From assembly GCA_016584305.1 (NCBI GenBank), contig JACEEZ010009425.1, positions 49,499-113,498 of the forward strand: a stretch of DNA of 64,000 bases. Direction: 5' to 3'. Of this stretch, positions 23,138-34,330 are shown piece after piece. Below the pieces are notes generated by a model that saw only the letters and a program-made list of their open reading frames with translations, did not search any database and was not told the DNA's origin. Each line of letters begins with the position of its first letter. The stretch's first letter is position 1. Position numbers and translations under genes: made by a program. Source of the DNA: Chionoecetes opilio (taxonomy: Eukaryota > Arthropoda > Malacostraca > Decapoda > Majidae).

Positions 23138-24095
23138 TCAAGTATAGGCGTCCAGCCTATGGCCCCTTTGCTTTTGGCTCAGTTCTTGCGGCTGGAACGT
23201 GGCAGCGAGCCACGTTCCATCCAATTAACTCATTACGCTAATTACTCATTAAGGGCTTGTTCTATGCAAAAAGTTTGTTTCACAGACCCCCATTGATTTT
23301 GACAGCACTACTAGCATGTCAAATTTCAGCTCAATCCGACAATATTTAGTAGTTATTCACTTTTTGGCTTAAACTTGGTTCCACTCCCCTTACGCGAATG
23401 GGTCTTATGGTAAGTAGCAGATCACTTCGCTCGCTGCCAATAAGAACATAAGAAAATAAGGAAGCTACAGAGTTTAGGAGGTAGCTTACTTAAAAAACAC
23501 TACCTACATCCACTTTTCATCCTCATCCATGAAATTATCTAGCTTTATCTGAAATAATCTTTTAAAGCTCGTTAATGACTCCGCACTAACTACCCGTCTA
23601 CTGAGTCCATTCCAGTCCAGTCAAGTACGTAAGTATCCCCGCCACAGATAAGTAAAGTAAGTAAGTAAATCAAGTATAGGCGTCCAGCCTCAGCTGGCCC
23701 CTTTGCTTTTGGCTCAGTTCTTGCGGCTGGAACGTGGCAGCGAACCACGTTCCAGCCAATTAACTCATTACGTGAATTACTCATTAAGGGCTTGTTCTAC
23801 GCAAAAAGTGTATTGCACAGACCCCCATTGATTTTGACAGCACTACTAGGATGTCGAATTTCAGCTCAATCCGACAATAATTAGGAGTAGTTTACGCTAA
23901 TTACTCATTAAGGGCTTGTTTTACGCAAAAAGTTTCTTGCGACGACCCCCATTGATTTTGACAGCACTACTTGCATGTCAAATTTCAGCTCAATCCGATA
24001 ATATTTAGGAGTAGTTATTCACTTTTTGGCGGAAACTTGGTTCCACGGGTCTTATAGTAAGCGGCAGCGAGCGAAGCGAGCTGCCAATAACGTTA
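23138..24095 (+). repeat. three copies of a ~200-300 bp repeat
   Basis: Copies at 23138-23445, 23668-23890 and 23893-24095 share TACTCATTAAGGGCTTGTT, CCCCCATTGATTTTGACAGC, AATTTCAGCTCAATCCGA and (copies 1 and 3) TTATTCACTTTTTGGC. Copies 1 and 2 also share GGCGTCCAGCCT and CAGTTCTTGCGGCTGGAACG. Copies 2 and 3 abut. No coding potential. Confidence 0.8.
23443..23625 (-). mobile_element. LINE 3' end fragment
   Basis: Reverse complement of the CR1-like LINE terminus: AACATAAGAAAATAAGGAAG, CACTACCTACATCCAC, GACTCCGCACTAACTACC, CTACTGAGTCCATTCC. It separates the first two copies of the 23.1-24.1 kb repeat. Confidence 0.75.
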
Positions 24096-26220
24096 GGAGC
24101 CCCGCCTAGCCCGTGCCCAGGGACCCGCGACATCTAAATCCAGCACTGTATACATTCCTTCCTACTCTCCCCTAAGGTGAGCGAGCAACACCTCCCCCAT
24201 CACAAGGGGGGGACAAACTACCACCCCACCAATCGAGAGGGTTGGTGGATAATTTCCCCAACCACATTGATGACAAGGCTCTGCTTCTTGTGGTGTGCAG
24301 GGTCATATGATCTATGACCCTGGTGGTGTGTCCAGAAGATTGCTTTCACGTATAAACGTAACTGCTTTCTTCTGTCAAGATGACACTTCTGTAGAATTCT
24401 TTCAACAGCATTGTATAGAGTTATGTGTGTCAGACTGATGTTCTCTGGTTGAATTTTAGGAAACTTCGTTGATCCTCATTTTACAAGGTTGAGTAGGGTC
24501 CCGGTACTCAGGTCAGGTCAGGTCAGATCAGGTGGGATCTTGGTAGACCACCCACTAGGGTACCGTAGACTGCAGACCCTGATGTAGACCGCACGCTATA
24601 GTAGCACCTGCCCTATATATAGTTAGTGCCGGCTGGGCTACCTTGTCGGGAAAAGATAGGCATGGATTTCTGGATGTAAGAATTCAGGTTAAACATAATT
24701 TTTGCGTAATAAAATTTTCATAACTATCCTGGTTCAATCCCTCCAAGATGGCTGTGATACCTTAGCATGTTGTATCTTCTTTACTAACAGCTTTATAATC
24801 CCTTTCTCTTGTCCCCTCCTCATGTGTATCTATAATGACTATCTGCGGACACACGTAGCTACTTGTTCTAAATCATCCCTTACAAATAGTCTTCATTTTC
24901 ACACTCATACTATATCAAAATACAACACTTGAGGTTTGGCTGCAATAAAACACCATGTCGCAGTGACTTTTTTACATATAATTATTACTTATGATTGGTT
25001 TTATTAACAGAAGTAGAGATGTGTCTTGCTCTGTGTCTGTTGCCTCTTTACTGCGGCACCCGAGTATCAGCTGTGTACTCTCCAGGTACAGGAGGGGGCC
25101 AGGGGTGCCTTACGCTGCACACTGGCCGACACTCCAACACACATTTATACACAGTCAGGAATGCACACAATCACCCTGTTTCGAGTAATTCACTTCTTTG
25201 TTACACCATTAATTGCCCAACACTCCTTTCTTTATGCTTTAACTGCATGTGATGTTCTTATTCCCTTATGTAAGCCCCTGATACAAGTCATCAGCCTGCA
25301 GCAAATGTTACCATCTTGCACCATACCTCCCATAACATATCAATAACATTTACTAATTCACCAGCCTGTGGCCATCATTACCCTGTGCTTTAAAAAAACT
25401 AGCTTGTAGTTCTGAACACAAGTACCTACCCTGTAGCACATAACTAGCCTGTAGGATACGCCGCTGGGCTCCGTTAAACACTATACCTCATAAATACCAC
25501 TGGCTTGTAGCACACCTGGCACTGTGCTCCTCCATAGGTGTGCATACTGTGTATCCTCCATAGGTGTGCATACCCTGGGTGTACACTGCATGCCAAAGAC
25601 CTCAAGTACACACATCAACCTAAAATATAAATGCATACATGCATGCGCACACATACACACAGAAACACACACACAAAATTGTCAGAAGCCGGCAGGTCTG
25701 ACTGTGTGCGTGCAAGCACAAACAATATATACACACACACACACACAGCGAGGAGGCAAGGCGACTCAGCAGCTCACAAATCACAGAGCCACAAGTCCCA
25801 CCACAGGGAATCAGGCTGATCTGGGCAGGTCTGGCAGTTGTGTGGTGGTCAGAAGGGCTTATCTTAAAACCAGACACACTACAAGCTGATTCCTCCAGCC
25901 CTGTGGCAGCCTTGCTTTAGCCCTTGGCTCCAACACGCCATCACAATGCATGAAAGAATAATTATAAAATTAATAAATAGATGCGGCAAGGGTCCCGAGG
26001 CAAGTTTCATGTGCTTTATACTCTGACAACTACTGAGATTACAAACTTGACCTATATTGCCTTCCTTTCCTCTTCTTATCCCAGTGGGGTTAAAATTATT
26101 GTGGCAAGAGAGGATGAGAGACAGGGTGGGGAGTATGTGGGTTGGCGGGGCGGGAGTGACACACGACACATAAGGTTCACTGTCGGAGATTTATCACAGA
26201 TTTGGTGCAGAGGTACACAT
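24096..26220. other. intergenic or intronic, no gene assigned
   Basis: Contains a small GGTCAG tandem (24510-24535), duplicated CTCCATAGGTGTGCATAC (25530-25575) and short (CA)n near 25735. A 106-codon plus frame (25026-25346) begins after a TTATTAACAG acceptor-like site, but lacks recognisable motifs. Confidence 0.35.
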
Positions 26221-26260
26221 GGGTGGTGGTGGTGGTGGTGGTGGTGGTGGTGGTGGTGGT
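26221..26260. repeat. (TGG)n microsatellite
   Basis: Forty bp of GGT/TGG triplets. Confidence 0.95.
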
Positions 26261-26346
26261 AGCAGCTATTGTAGAAGTAGTAGTAGTAATAGTGTCACTT
26301 AATCTTTATGCTTCCATTTCAGTTTATTTTGAGTGTTTTACATCTA

Positions 26347-26708
26347 GTCTATTTTATTTATTAGGGTCAAAATGCAGTCAGGAAGCCACGCCCCCTGCCT
26401 CCTCCTCTATGCTACGGGGCAGCTGATTGGTGCATTCCTCGTATCATCACCACCAATCACAATATCTTCACTACTTAACAGCGCGTGACCACTGGACAGC
26501 AATCTTCACTACAAAGGGAGTTTTGATTTTGTCACCCTCTGTAGTGAAGATTGCTGTCCAGTGGTCACGCCGCTGTTAAGTAGTGAAGATATTGTGATTG
26601 GTAGTGATGATACGAGGAAGTGCACCAATCAGCTGCCCCGTAGCATAGAAGGGCAGGCAGGGGGCGTGGCTTCCTTATTGCATTTTGACCATAATAAAAA
26701 AAATAGAC
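26347..26708. mobile_element. near-perfect palindromic (foldback) MITE with TA target site
   Basis: Two arms of about 165 bp (26347-26512, 26541-26708) are near-identical inverse copies around a ~28 bp loop (GGGAGTTTTGATTTTGTCACC). Outer ends GTCTATTTT / AAAATAGAC are flanked by TA on both sides. Examples within the arms are GGAAGCCACGCCCCCTGCC and GACCACTGGACAGCAATCTT. The structure would fold into one long hairpin. TA targets are typical of Tc1/mariner-type transposases; none is encoded. Confidence 0.85.
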
Positions 26709-26819
26709 TATAGACAAACAGTCCTGATAGTGTACCCCTACTGATGTTGCACCGCACCACACACACAGGCAACAAGTACGCTCCCTCGCAAGTGCCAGAA
26801 CACACACAACTAGGTACAG

Positions 26820-26840
26820 AAAAAAAAAAAAAAAAAAAAA
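26820..26840. repeat. poly-A run
   Basis: About 21 A; not associated with a recognisable retrocopy. Confidence 0.8.
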
Positions 26841-26881
26841 CATGTACACTGTCACACATTCTAAGCTTACCGACCTCCTAA

Positions 26882-27082
26882 CCCCTTGAGGCCCAGAACG
26901 TAATTTCCATTGTAATTTGGGTACCATTAGACGATTTCTAGTGATTATAAGCAATATTTAATAGATATGACCTGTTTAGTATCCTTGTCGACTAAATATA
27001 TTGGTTTATTAAGTGACTTTGTAATTTTATGACTAACAGACATTTTTTTTTTTAGCAAAGGAAATATCTGGGTCTCAAGGGG
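26882..27082. mobile_element. short TTAA-type MITE, copy 1
   Basis: Ends CCCCTTGAGGCCCAG and TGGGTCTCAAGGGG are inverted, flanked by CTAA and TTAA. The interior GTAATTTCCATTGTAATTTG is shared with the copy at 28220-28398. Confidence 0.75.
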
Positions 27083-27277
27083 TTAAGCTTGGCGAGGTCT
27101 GTCACCCTTTCAAGTATGATTTCCTAAGTAAGTTTTCTTCCTTCCTGCTTTCAATGCATGTTCTCGTCTTCCCCAAGATGCACGAGCTTCTGTAACTATA
27201 TATTTCCATTTTTTTTAGGTTAGCTTTCAGTTTTAAGAGTTGATAAAAGATGACTTGCTTTAATTCAAACTACAATA

Positions 27278-27584
27278 CAGTCAAACCTCTCATATTCGGA
27301 CTAATTGGGCCAAGGAGTGGTCAGAGTAATGCAAGGATCCGAATAATGGGGAGATATGTATAAAAAAAAAAAAAAAAAAAAAAAAATTCTAGGTGTATAA
27401 AAATTATATAGCTAGGAAATTTCGACCCCTAAAAAAAAAAAAAAAAAAAATAATAATCTAGGTATATAAATTATATAGCTAGGAACTTTCGACCCCCCTC
27501 CCCCCCCCAAAAAAAAAAAAAAAAAAAGTCCGAATAATGTCAAAGTCCGAGGGGTCGAAGGTCCGAATACGAGAGGTTTTACTG
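27278..27584. mobile_element. pogo/Tigger-like MITE, copy 1
   Basis: Ends CAGTCAAACCTCTCATATTC and GAATACGAGAGGTTTTACTG are inverted, with TA on each side. CAGTAAAACCTC-type termini and TA targets are typical of pogo/Tigger elements. The interior carries poly-A runs and GGAAATTTCGACCCCTAAAA motifs. 307 bp, noncoding. Confidence 0.8.
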
Positions 27585-27762
27585 TATTTTGGATTTCCAT
27601 TAAGTAGTACCATTTATTTTCATACTAAGTTTGCTCCAATTATTTCCAGGAAGGAGATTCCACTTTAAAATACTGAAAGATATGATATGAACTGAACTCT
27701 CATCAAATAAGAAAGGAAAAAAACAGTGTCACAACCATACAAAAAAGAATAAAACAAAAATA

Positions 27763-28139
27763 TAGTAAAACCTCTCATATTCGGACTAATTGGGCCAAGG
27801 AGTGGTCCGAATAATGGGGGGATTATATATGAAAAAAAAAAAAAAAAAAAAAAAAAAATATCTAGGTGTAGCTATAGGTAGGAAATTTCGACCCCTAAAA
27901 AAAATGTAAAAAAATAAAAAAAATAAAAAAATCTAGGTGTATTTCTAGGCTAGGTGTAATAGCTAGGATATTTCGACCAAAAAAAAAAAAAATTCTAGGT
28001 GTATATATACAGCTAGGTAAAGGAAAGCTAGCTAGGAAATTTCGACCCCTAAAAAAAAAAAAAAATAATAAAAAAAAAAGAGAAGGTCCGAATAATGTCA
28101 GTCCGGATAATGAGGGTCCGAATACGAGAGGTTTTACTG
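27763..28139. mobile_element. pogo/Tigger-like MITE, copy 2
   Basis: Same ends as copy 1 (TAGTAAAACCTCTCATATTC .. GAATACGAGAGGTTTTACTG), TA on both sides, 377 bp. The interior holds three tandem TCTAGGTGTA..GGAAATTTCGACC sub-repeats with poly-A. Confidence 0.8.
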
Positions 28140-28219
28140 TAGCCTACAACCCTCTCTCTCTGTACGGTTCTTTCAAGTCACGAAATTGTTGTCTTAATGC
28201 CAGACAACTGATGTCTTAA

Positions 28220-28398
28220 CCCCTTGAGGCCCAAAACGTAATTTCCATTGTAATTTGACCACCATTAGATGATTTTTAATGAATACAAGCAATGTTTTTA
28301 TAGATGTGACCTGTATCCTTAGTATCCATTAGTAGTATCCTTGTCAACTAGCTAATTTGGTAGACGTATTCCGTAATTTTATGGCGGGCGTGAAGGGG
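28220..28398. mobile_element. short TTAA-type MITE, copy 2
   Basis: TTAA at 28216-28219 and 28399-28402. The left end CCCCTTGAGGCCCAAAACG matches copy 1; the right end GTGAAGGGG is diverged. 179 bp. Confidence 0.75.
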
Positions 28399-28544
28399 TT
28401 AACCACTTGTGAATGGGCAAAACAGAGTACAGTAAAACCTCCTTAAGTCAGAGCAATAGGGACTCAACCCCTTTCCGACTTATCTAATATTAAGACTTAT
28501 CGGAAATCCTCCCACCCCACCGTTAATTGGAACGAGTCCATTCC

Positions 28545-29060
28545 AATCATTCACCACCCTATTTGTGAACCAGTTTTTCCGTTTCCTTTTTAAATCTATG
28601 CTTTTCCAGCTTGAATCCGTTACTTCTTGTTCTACCCTGGTTACAAGCCGTAAGAACTTTTCCTACCTCTCCTTTATTATATCCCTTTATCCACTTAAAA
28701 ACTTCTCTATCAGATCGCCCCTTACTCGACTGCCTCTTATCGCCGCCTTGCGAGTGAGTGTAAATTTAATAGCTTCAATCTCTTCTCATAACTAAATTTA
28801 CGCATCCCTTGTATCATTTTGGTCATCCTTCTCTGCACTGATTCTAACAAGGCTATATCCATCCTGTAATACGGAGACCAAAAACTGAACAGCATAATTT
28901 AGGTGGTCTAACCAGAGCCAAATAAAGCTTTAGAATAACTTCCACACTTCTACTTTTAACACTTCTGGTAATGAATCCTAACACCCTTTCAGCTCTATTT
29001 CTGGCTTCAATACATTGTTTCCTAGGTCGGAGGTCTGAGCTCACCCTCACTCCCAGATCT
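28545..29060 (-). pseudogene. CR1-like LINE ORF2 C-terminus, truncated
   Basis: On the minus strand, a 65-codon frame (29050-28853) reads KQCIEARNRAERVLGFITRS and VILKLYLALVRP, typical of the region after the RT domain of CR1/jockey-type LINEs. Downstream the sequence continues into the NGFKLEK.. and FTNRVVNEWNGL segment seen intact at 38128-37871, here with frameshifts. A dead, 5'-truncated copy. Confidence 0.65.
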
Positions 29061-30359
29061 TTCTCACCTTCTGATCTTTACTTCTTAAAATATGTGGGGT
29101 GTGATGGCGAGGGGAAGGAGTGACCAGGAGGGGATAGAGGGAGAGAGAGAGGCAGAGGCGGTAGTCTTGTGTTGAAGTAGGGCGGGAGCTTATCGTGGGT
29201 GTTGGTGGGGGGTTGTGGTGATGGAATACCATACCGTCCCACTCTGCTATGCTATGGTTATCCTTCAAAGTATTTTCTCTCATACATTGGCGAGACATGC
29301 TATCCCTTCAGAATAAGGAACATTTTCTGTATTGTAATTGGCTGGCATTTTTTATAACACGAGGGTGATATGCTGGCGAGTGTCATGACGTCATTGTAAT
29401 CGCTCAGCCACTCGGCTGCTTTTCCTTGTCAGCCACACACCATAACGCCACCGCCATGCCTTCTTTTTTAAATAAGTGTTGACCGGGTTGCAGAAACAGA
29501 GGACTGGGATGGAAGTCAAAGTGGTGTGTCACCTAGGGTGCTGCTTGGCAAAGGAAACCATGTGTTTTGGTAGGCAAAGCGGAGATTGATGACGTCTCAG
29601 CGATGCCCAGCTAACATCTGCCTCTGATGTGGTGTTAGGATAGCAATCATCATAAAAACCTTCATGAAGGGAATATATTTGATGTTTTCGGACTCAAAAA
29701 TTGAATAGGATAAGTATACAAACGAAATTAGGCCATAAAACAAACCCAGGCGCTTGTGGCGTTTGCTATGTGATGAGTGCCGTGAGTGGTGAGTGCGGCA
29801 GCCTGACTCTCACCCAGGGTGACGATGCCAGACGGCACCATGCGTGGATCTGGCAAGGCAGACAGACGGCCAGTGCATATTATGATGTGAATATTACGTT
29901 ACAGTGGTTGGATATATATGAAGGTGACAATTTAAGAGCTACGGTAAAGATTTCCGAGAGTAACCTTTCTTTGCAAGCAACCACATAACGCCACTGCCAA
30001 GCCTCGTCCTGGAGTAGCAGTTTTGACACAAGTAGAGGTCTGGTGTTAGCAGCAACCTACCTAAAGTAACCTCCCTGACTTCCTGGCCTGTAGTTATTTA
30101 ACAATCGTCAAAGGCAACCTCTCTCTGAATGCCACCCCAAGACCATTCCCCGGCGGGCAGACAAAGATTGCCCGGAGTGGCCTTAACGTAGTCGGTGGAA
30201 CAGATAAGTACTGTAAGTAGAATTAGCCGGCGGTCATGATCTGGGTGTTAGTGTTTATTCTTACAGACGTCCACTTAAAAGAATAAATATATTATTGTAG
30301 CTGAAATTTTTTCATCATGTTAATGGAAAACCTTCTAGAGTGTAGAGCCATTCTCCACT
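29061..30359. other. no gene assigned
   Basis: A 95-codon plus frame (29701-29988; contains CYVMSAVSGECGSLTLTQGD and YYDVNITLQWLDIYEGDN) looks somewhat protein-like but has no ATG-led context or known motif. TGACGTCATTGTAA lies at 29388-29401. Confidence 0.3.
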
Positions 30360-30668
30360 GCCAGGCAGGCCAGGACCCGGCCAGGCAGGCCAGGACCCGG
30401 CCAGGCAGGCCAGGACCCGGCCAGGCAGGCCAGGACCCGGCCAGGCAGGCCAGGACCCGGCCAGGCAGGCCAGGACCCAGCCAGGCAGGCCAGGACCCTG
30501 GCCAGGCAGGCCAGGACCCGGCCAGGCAGGCCAGGACCCCGGCCAGGCAGGCCAGGACCCGGCCAAGCAGGCCAGGACCCCGGCCAGGCAGGCCAGGACC
30601 CGACCAGGCAGGCCAGGACCCGACCAGGCAGGCCAGGACTCGGCCAGGCAGGCCAGGACCCGGCCAGG
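30360..30668. repeat. 20-21 bp GC-rich minisatellite, ~15 copies
   Basis: Unit CCAGGCAGGCCAGGACCCGG with few substitutions and occasional 1-bp length changes. Open frames on both strands are by-products. Confidence 0.95.
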
Positions 30669-30714
30669 CCACTCAACACATGATTAAGTTGATTACATTT
30701 GTTGAGTGGCCTGG
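30664..30714. repeat. 15-bp perfect inverted repeat, 21-bp loop
   Basis: CCAGGCCACTCAACA pairs with TGTTGAGTGGCCTGG at the minisatellite's right border; the outer CCAGG belongs to the minisatellite unit. Confidence 0.85.
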
Positions 30715-30998
30715 TCGCAATAGATTAAAGTCGCCAGCTCCCCCTCCCAGCAGGGGTTGGGGTAATGATAGGCATGGGGTGCGAATCATTACCTTGTAAC
30801 CTCCGTGGGGTGAGGGAGCCCAGACGCCCTGTCCAGGGTTACAAGCCAGCCTGGCACTCTTATACAATTTGTCTTAATTCATTAAACATAATGTATATTA
30901 TATAATTAACTTGCCATGTAACATTTCTTTGAGGAAAAATATTGGATACTATTTGGATATTTTTGTAAAATAACTGGATAAGTTTTTCATATTGGAGC

Positions 30999-31041
30999 CC
31001 TGGAGGCCACTGCCTGGAGGCCACTGCCTGGAGGCCACTGC
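30999..31041. repeat. 14-bp tandem repeat, 3 copies
   Basis: GCCTGGAGGCCACT repeated. Confidence 0.9.
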
Positions 31042-31174
31042 CTACAGCCACTATAGGAAAGAAAAAAAGTGATTTTTCAAAATTTGAAATTATCTTTTAA
31101 ATTAATATTTGCCAGCCATTACGACTTATCGGTAATTCCGACTTAACGAATACCGACTTATCGAGGTTTTACTG

Positions 31175-31542
31175 TAGTTAAGACATAGGCTAACAGGATG
31201 CAGACATAGGATTGCCCATTCATCATGTCCATAAACATGCAAGCAATAAGGAAAAATGTACCGAGTCATGCATGAGCCCTGCAGCCTCACGCGGCCTTGG
31301 GGGGCCAGCACAGGCATGGCTTGGGCAGTCTGGGAGGACGTGATTCACCAATGATCTAAAAATTGAGTATAAAAAAGTGCTTGATCTCATGTTCCACTTG
31401 TATGTGTAACTTGTAGGTGTCTTGGGTGGACATCAGCTAGTGCTCTGTGTATTCACCTACTTGTATTTTACAGGGCCTGAGCTACACTCTTATGGCCGCA
31501 TCTCCATATCTACAGTTTCATTTCTGCTTCCCTAGTATTTAG
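31175..31542. other. intergenic with a LINE tail motif
   Basis: GTATTCACCTACTTGTATTT and TACAGGGCCTGAGCTACAC (31438-31492) are the reverse complement of the LINE tail at 39193-39225. Otherwise nothing. Confidence 0.5.
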
Positions 31543-31734
31543 TGTTGGGGGAAGCCACCACCCCGGGAGGCGGGTCACAAACCCCCGGCTAACACCCGGT
31601 ACCCATTCACTGCTGGGTGGACAGGGGCTCGGGTTTTAAGACCGCACATCTGTCTCCGCTCCGCCCGGAGATCGAAATCGGAACCTCTCGGTTGTGAACA
31701 GAGCGTGCTAACCACTACACTACGGAGTGCCCTT
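31543..31734 (-). mobile_element. tRNA-derived SINE
   Basis: Read on the minus strand: a head CACTCCGTAGTGTAGTGGTT, then AGCACGCTCTGTTCACAACC, resembles a tRNA with an A box (TAGTGTAGTGGTTAGC) and a B box (GGTTCCGATTTCGATCTCC), followed by a body ending CCTCCCGGGGTGGTGGCTTC. A degraded copy lies at 35225-35412 in the same orientation. Confidence 0.7.
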
Positions 31735-32221
31735 ACACTCCGCGGGTACTCCTGGAGTGTGTGTGTATGTGTGTGTGTGTTTGAAAATAAAGGGGAGCAA
31801 ATGGTAGAAAGGGCAAGGAAAGGATGACTAACAAAGCTCACGTCCATCCCTCCAGACAGTCACTTTATCACAGACTTGTAAAAATTGCCCAATGAATGCC
31901 ATGAAATTCGCACACTCTTGCATACACACGCACCCACACCCTCATCCACTCACACAGGTACGACGTCTTTGAATAAAATGTCTCGGTACAACCACAAATG
32001 TCATTATCATTATCATCGTATCATTTACATCTGTCATTATATTAATATCATCGCTATAACATCCTATTACACAATGGTTATTTATCACTATCGGTGTTTA
32101 CCTCATCACCCATTTCAAGCTGCTCCTCACAAAAGTAAAAAAGTAAACGGAACACAAAACTAATAAATACGTTGGCCTGTCATTGTTACTGCACGTCTGG
32201 TCTTTCATTGAGTTTAGGAGG
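31735..32221. other. no gene
   Basis: Short (GT)n near 31757-31781; otherwise AT-rich and featureless. Confidence 0.4.
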
Positions 32222-32257
32222 CAGAGAGAGAGAGAGAGAGAGCGAGAGAGAGCGAGG

Positions 32258-32310
<53 letters not shown>

Positions 32311-32313
32311 AGA

Positions 32314-32360
<47 letters not shown>

Positions 32361-32390
32361 GAAGAGAGAGAAGGAGAGAGAGGAAGAGAG

Positions 32391-32455
<65 letters not shown>

Positions 32456-32514
32456 GTGAGACAGAGAGCGAGAGAGCGAGAGAGACGAGAGAGAGAGAGC
32501 GAGAGAGCGAGAGC

Positions 32515-32550
<36 letters not shown>

Positions 32551-32673
32551 GAGACAGCAGAGAGAGAGAGGAGAGAGGAGAGAGAGAGCGAGAGAGAGCG
32601 GAGCGAGCGAGGAGAGAGGAGAGAGAGGGAGAGAGAGAGGAGCAGAGACAGAGAGAGAAGAGGAGAGAGAGAG

Positions 32674-32743
<70 letters not shown>

Positions 32744-32908
32744 GAGCAGAGAGAGAAGAGCGGGACAGCGAGAGACGAGAGACAGAGAGCGAGAGACAGA
32801 GAGAGAGAGCAGAGAGAGAGCGAGAGAACAAGGAGAGCAGAGAGGAGCAAGAAGGAGAGAGAGAGAGAGAGAGATCGAGAGAGAGAGAGAGAGCGAGAGA
32901 GACGAGAG

Positions 32909-32983
<75 letters not shown>

Positions 32984-32995
32984 CAAAAAGAGAAG
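32222..32995. repeat. (GA)n microsatellite, ~770 bp
   Basis: GA tract with scattered C, AA or GG interruptions. The long Arg/Glu and Ser/Leu frames are not genes. Confidence 0.95.
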
Positions 32996-33240
32996 AGAAA
33001 GCAGAATCGAGCAAGACGCGAGGATAGGGGGGGAGGATAGAGGGAGGGGGGTAGGGAAAAACAAGCAGTGAGAGATGGAGAGAAGTGGGGGAGAGAGAGT
33101 AGAGTAGAGAGAGAGTAGAAGTAGAGCTAGTAGTAGAGTAGAGCAGTAGTAGTAGGAGTAGAGAGTAGAGAGTGAGAAGTAGAGTAGAGTAGGGAGCGAG
33201 TAGAGATAGAGAGGAGAGTATCTTCAAAGTGTTTCCTCTA
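32996..33240. repeat. degenerate GA/GTA-rich sequence
   Basis: Transition zone with GTAGAG repeats (33100-33215). Confidence 0.7.
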
Positions 33241-33419
33241 TAAAATAATTAAACAAGTAAATGACAGACATTTTCGACAATGACCGCGGTGATCAGTGGT
33301 TGGGGGATTAAGGGTGGGGGGGGGTAGGGGTAAAAATCCCCACCCACGTCTAGCCTCTGAGCAGTGCAGCAGATGTGGGGGGGGGGTAAGTGAAGTAGAG
33401 TTAGTAGTAGTAGGGAGAG

Positions 33420-33950
<531 letters not shown>

Positions 33951-34139
33951 ACAAGCCCCGCGGGACAGTGGGGGGGAAAGGGGGGGGGGGGGAGGGGAAA
34001 AACCCCCCCCAGAGCCCGACCCGGGAGCAGAAGGGGGGGGGGGGAAAGAGAGAGAGGAGATGTGTATATAATAGTATAGATTTTGGGTGTATAGTGTGGG
34101 GATTAGAGGGGGGGTTGGTAAAAACAGTTCCCCTTAGCA

Positions 34140-34330
34140 GTAGCAGTGTAGTGGTGTAGTAGTAGTAGTATTTAGTAGTAGTAGTAGTAGTAGTAGTATA
34201 GTAGTAGTAGTAAGGTAGCAGTAGTATAGTGGTGGTAGAGTAGTAGTATAGTAGTATTTGTAGTATAGTGTAGTGTAGTAGTAGTAGTGGTAGTAGTAGT
34301 AGCAGTAGTAGTAGTAGTAGTAGTGAAGGT
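34140..34330. repeat. (GTA)n trinucleotide array, interrupted
   Basis: GTA/AGT units with GTGGT interruptions. Confidence 0.9.

Larger units (their letters stand above)
28430..31174. mobile_element. candidate longer pogo/Tigger-like element, 2.7 kb, decayed
   Basis: CAGTAAAACCTCCTTAAGTC at the left and ATCGAGGTTTTACTG at the right are inverted and TA-flanked. Both ends carry repeated GACTTATCGG / CCGATAAGTC motifs. The interior contains a LINE fragment, a minisatellite and no recognisable transposase, so it is either one element enlarged by insertions or two solitary ends. Confidence 0.4.

Noticed and set aside
30292..30799. Pro/Arg/Gly repeat ORFs on both strands
   Set aside because: Frames through the GC-rich minisatellite at 30360-30668; open on both strands simultaneously.
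32098..33227. Plus and minus ORFs up to 337 codons rich in Ser/Leu or Arg/Glu
   Set aside because: All six frames of a (GA)n tract are largely open; no unique sequence is encoded.
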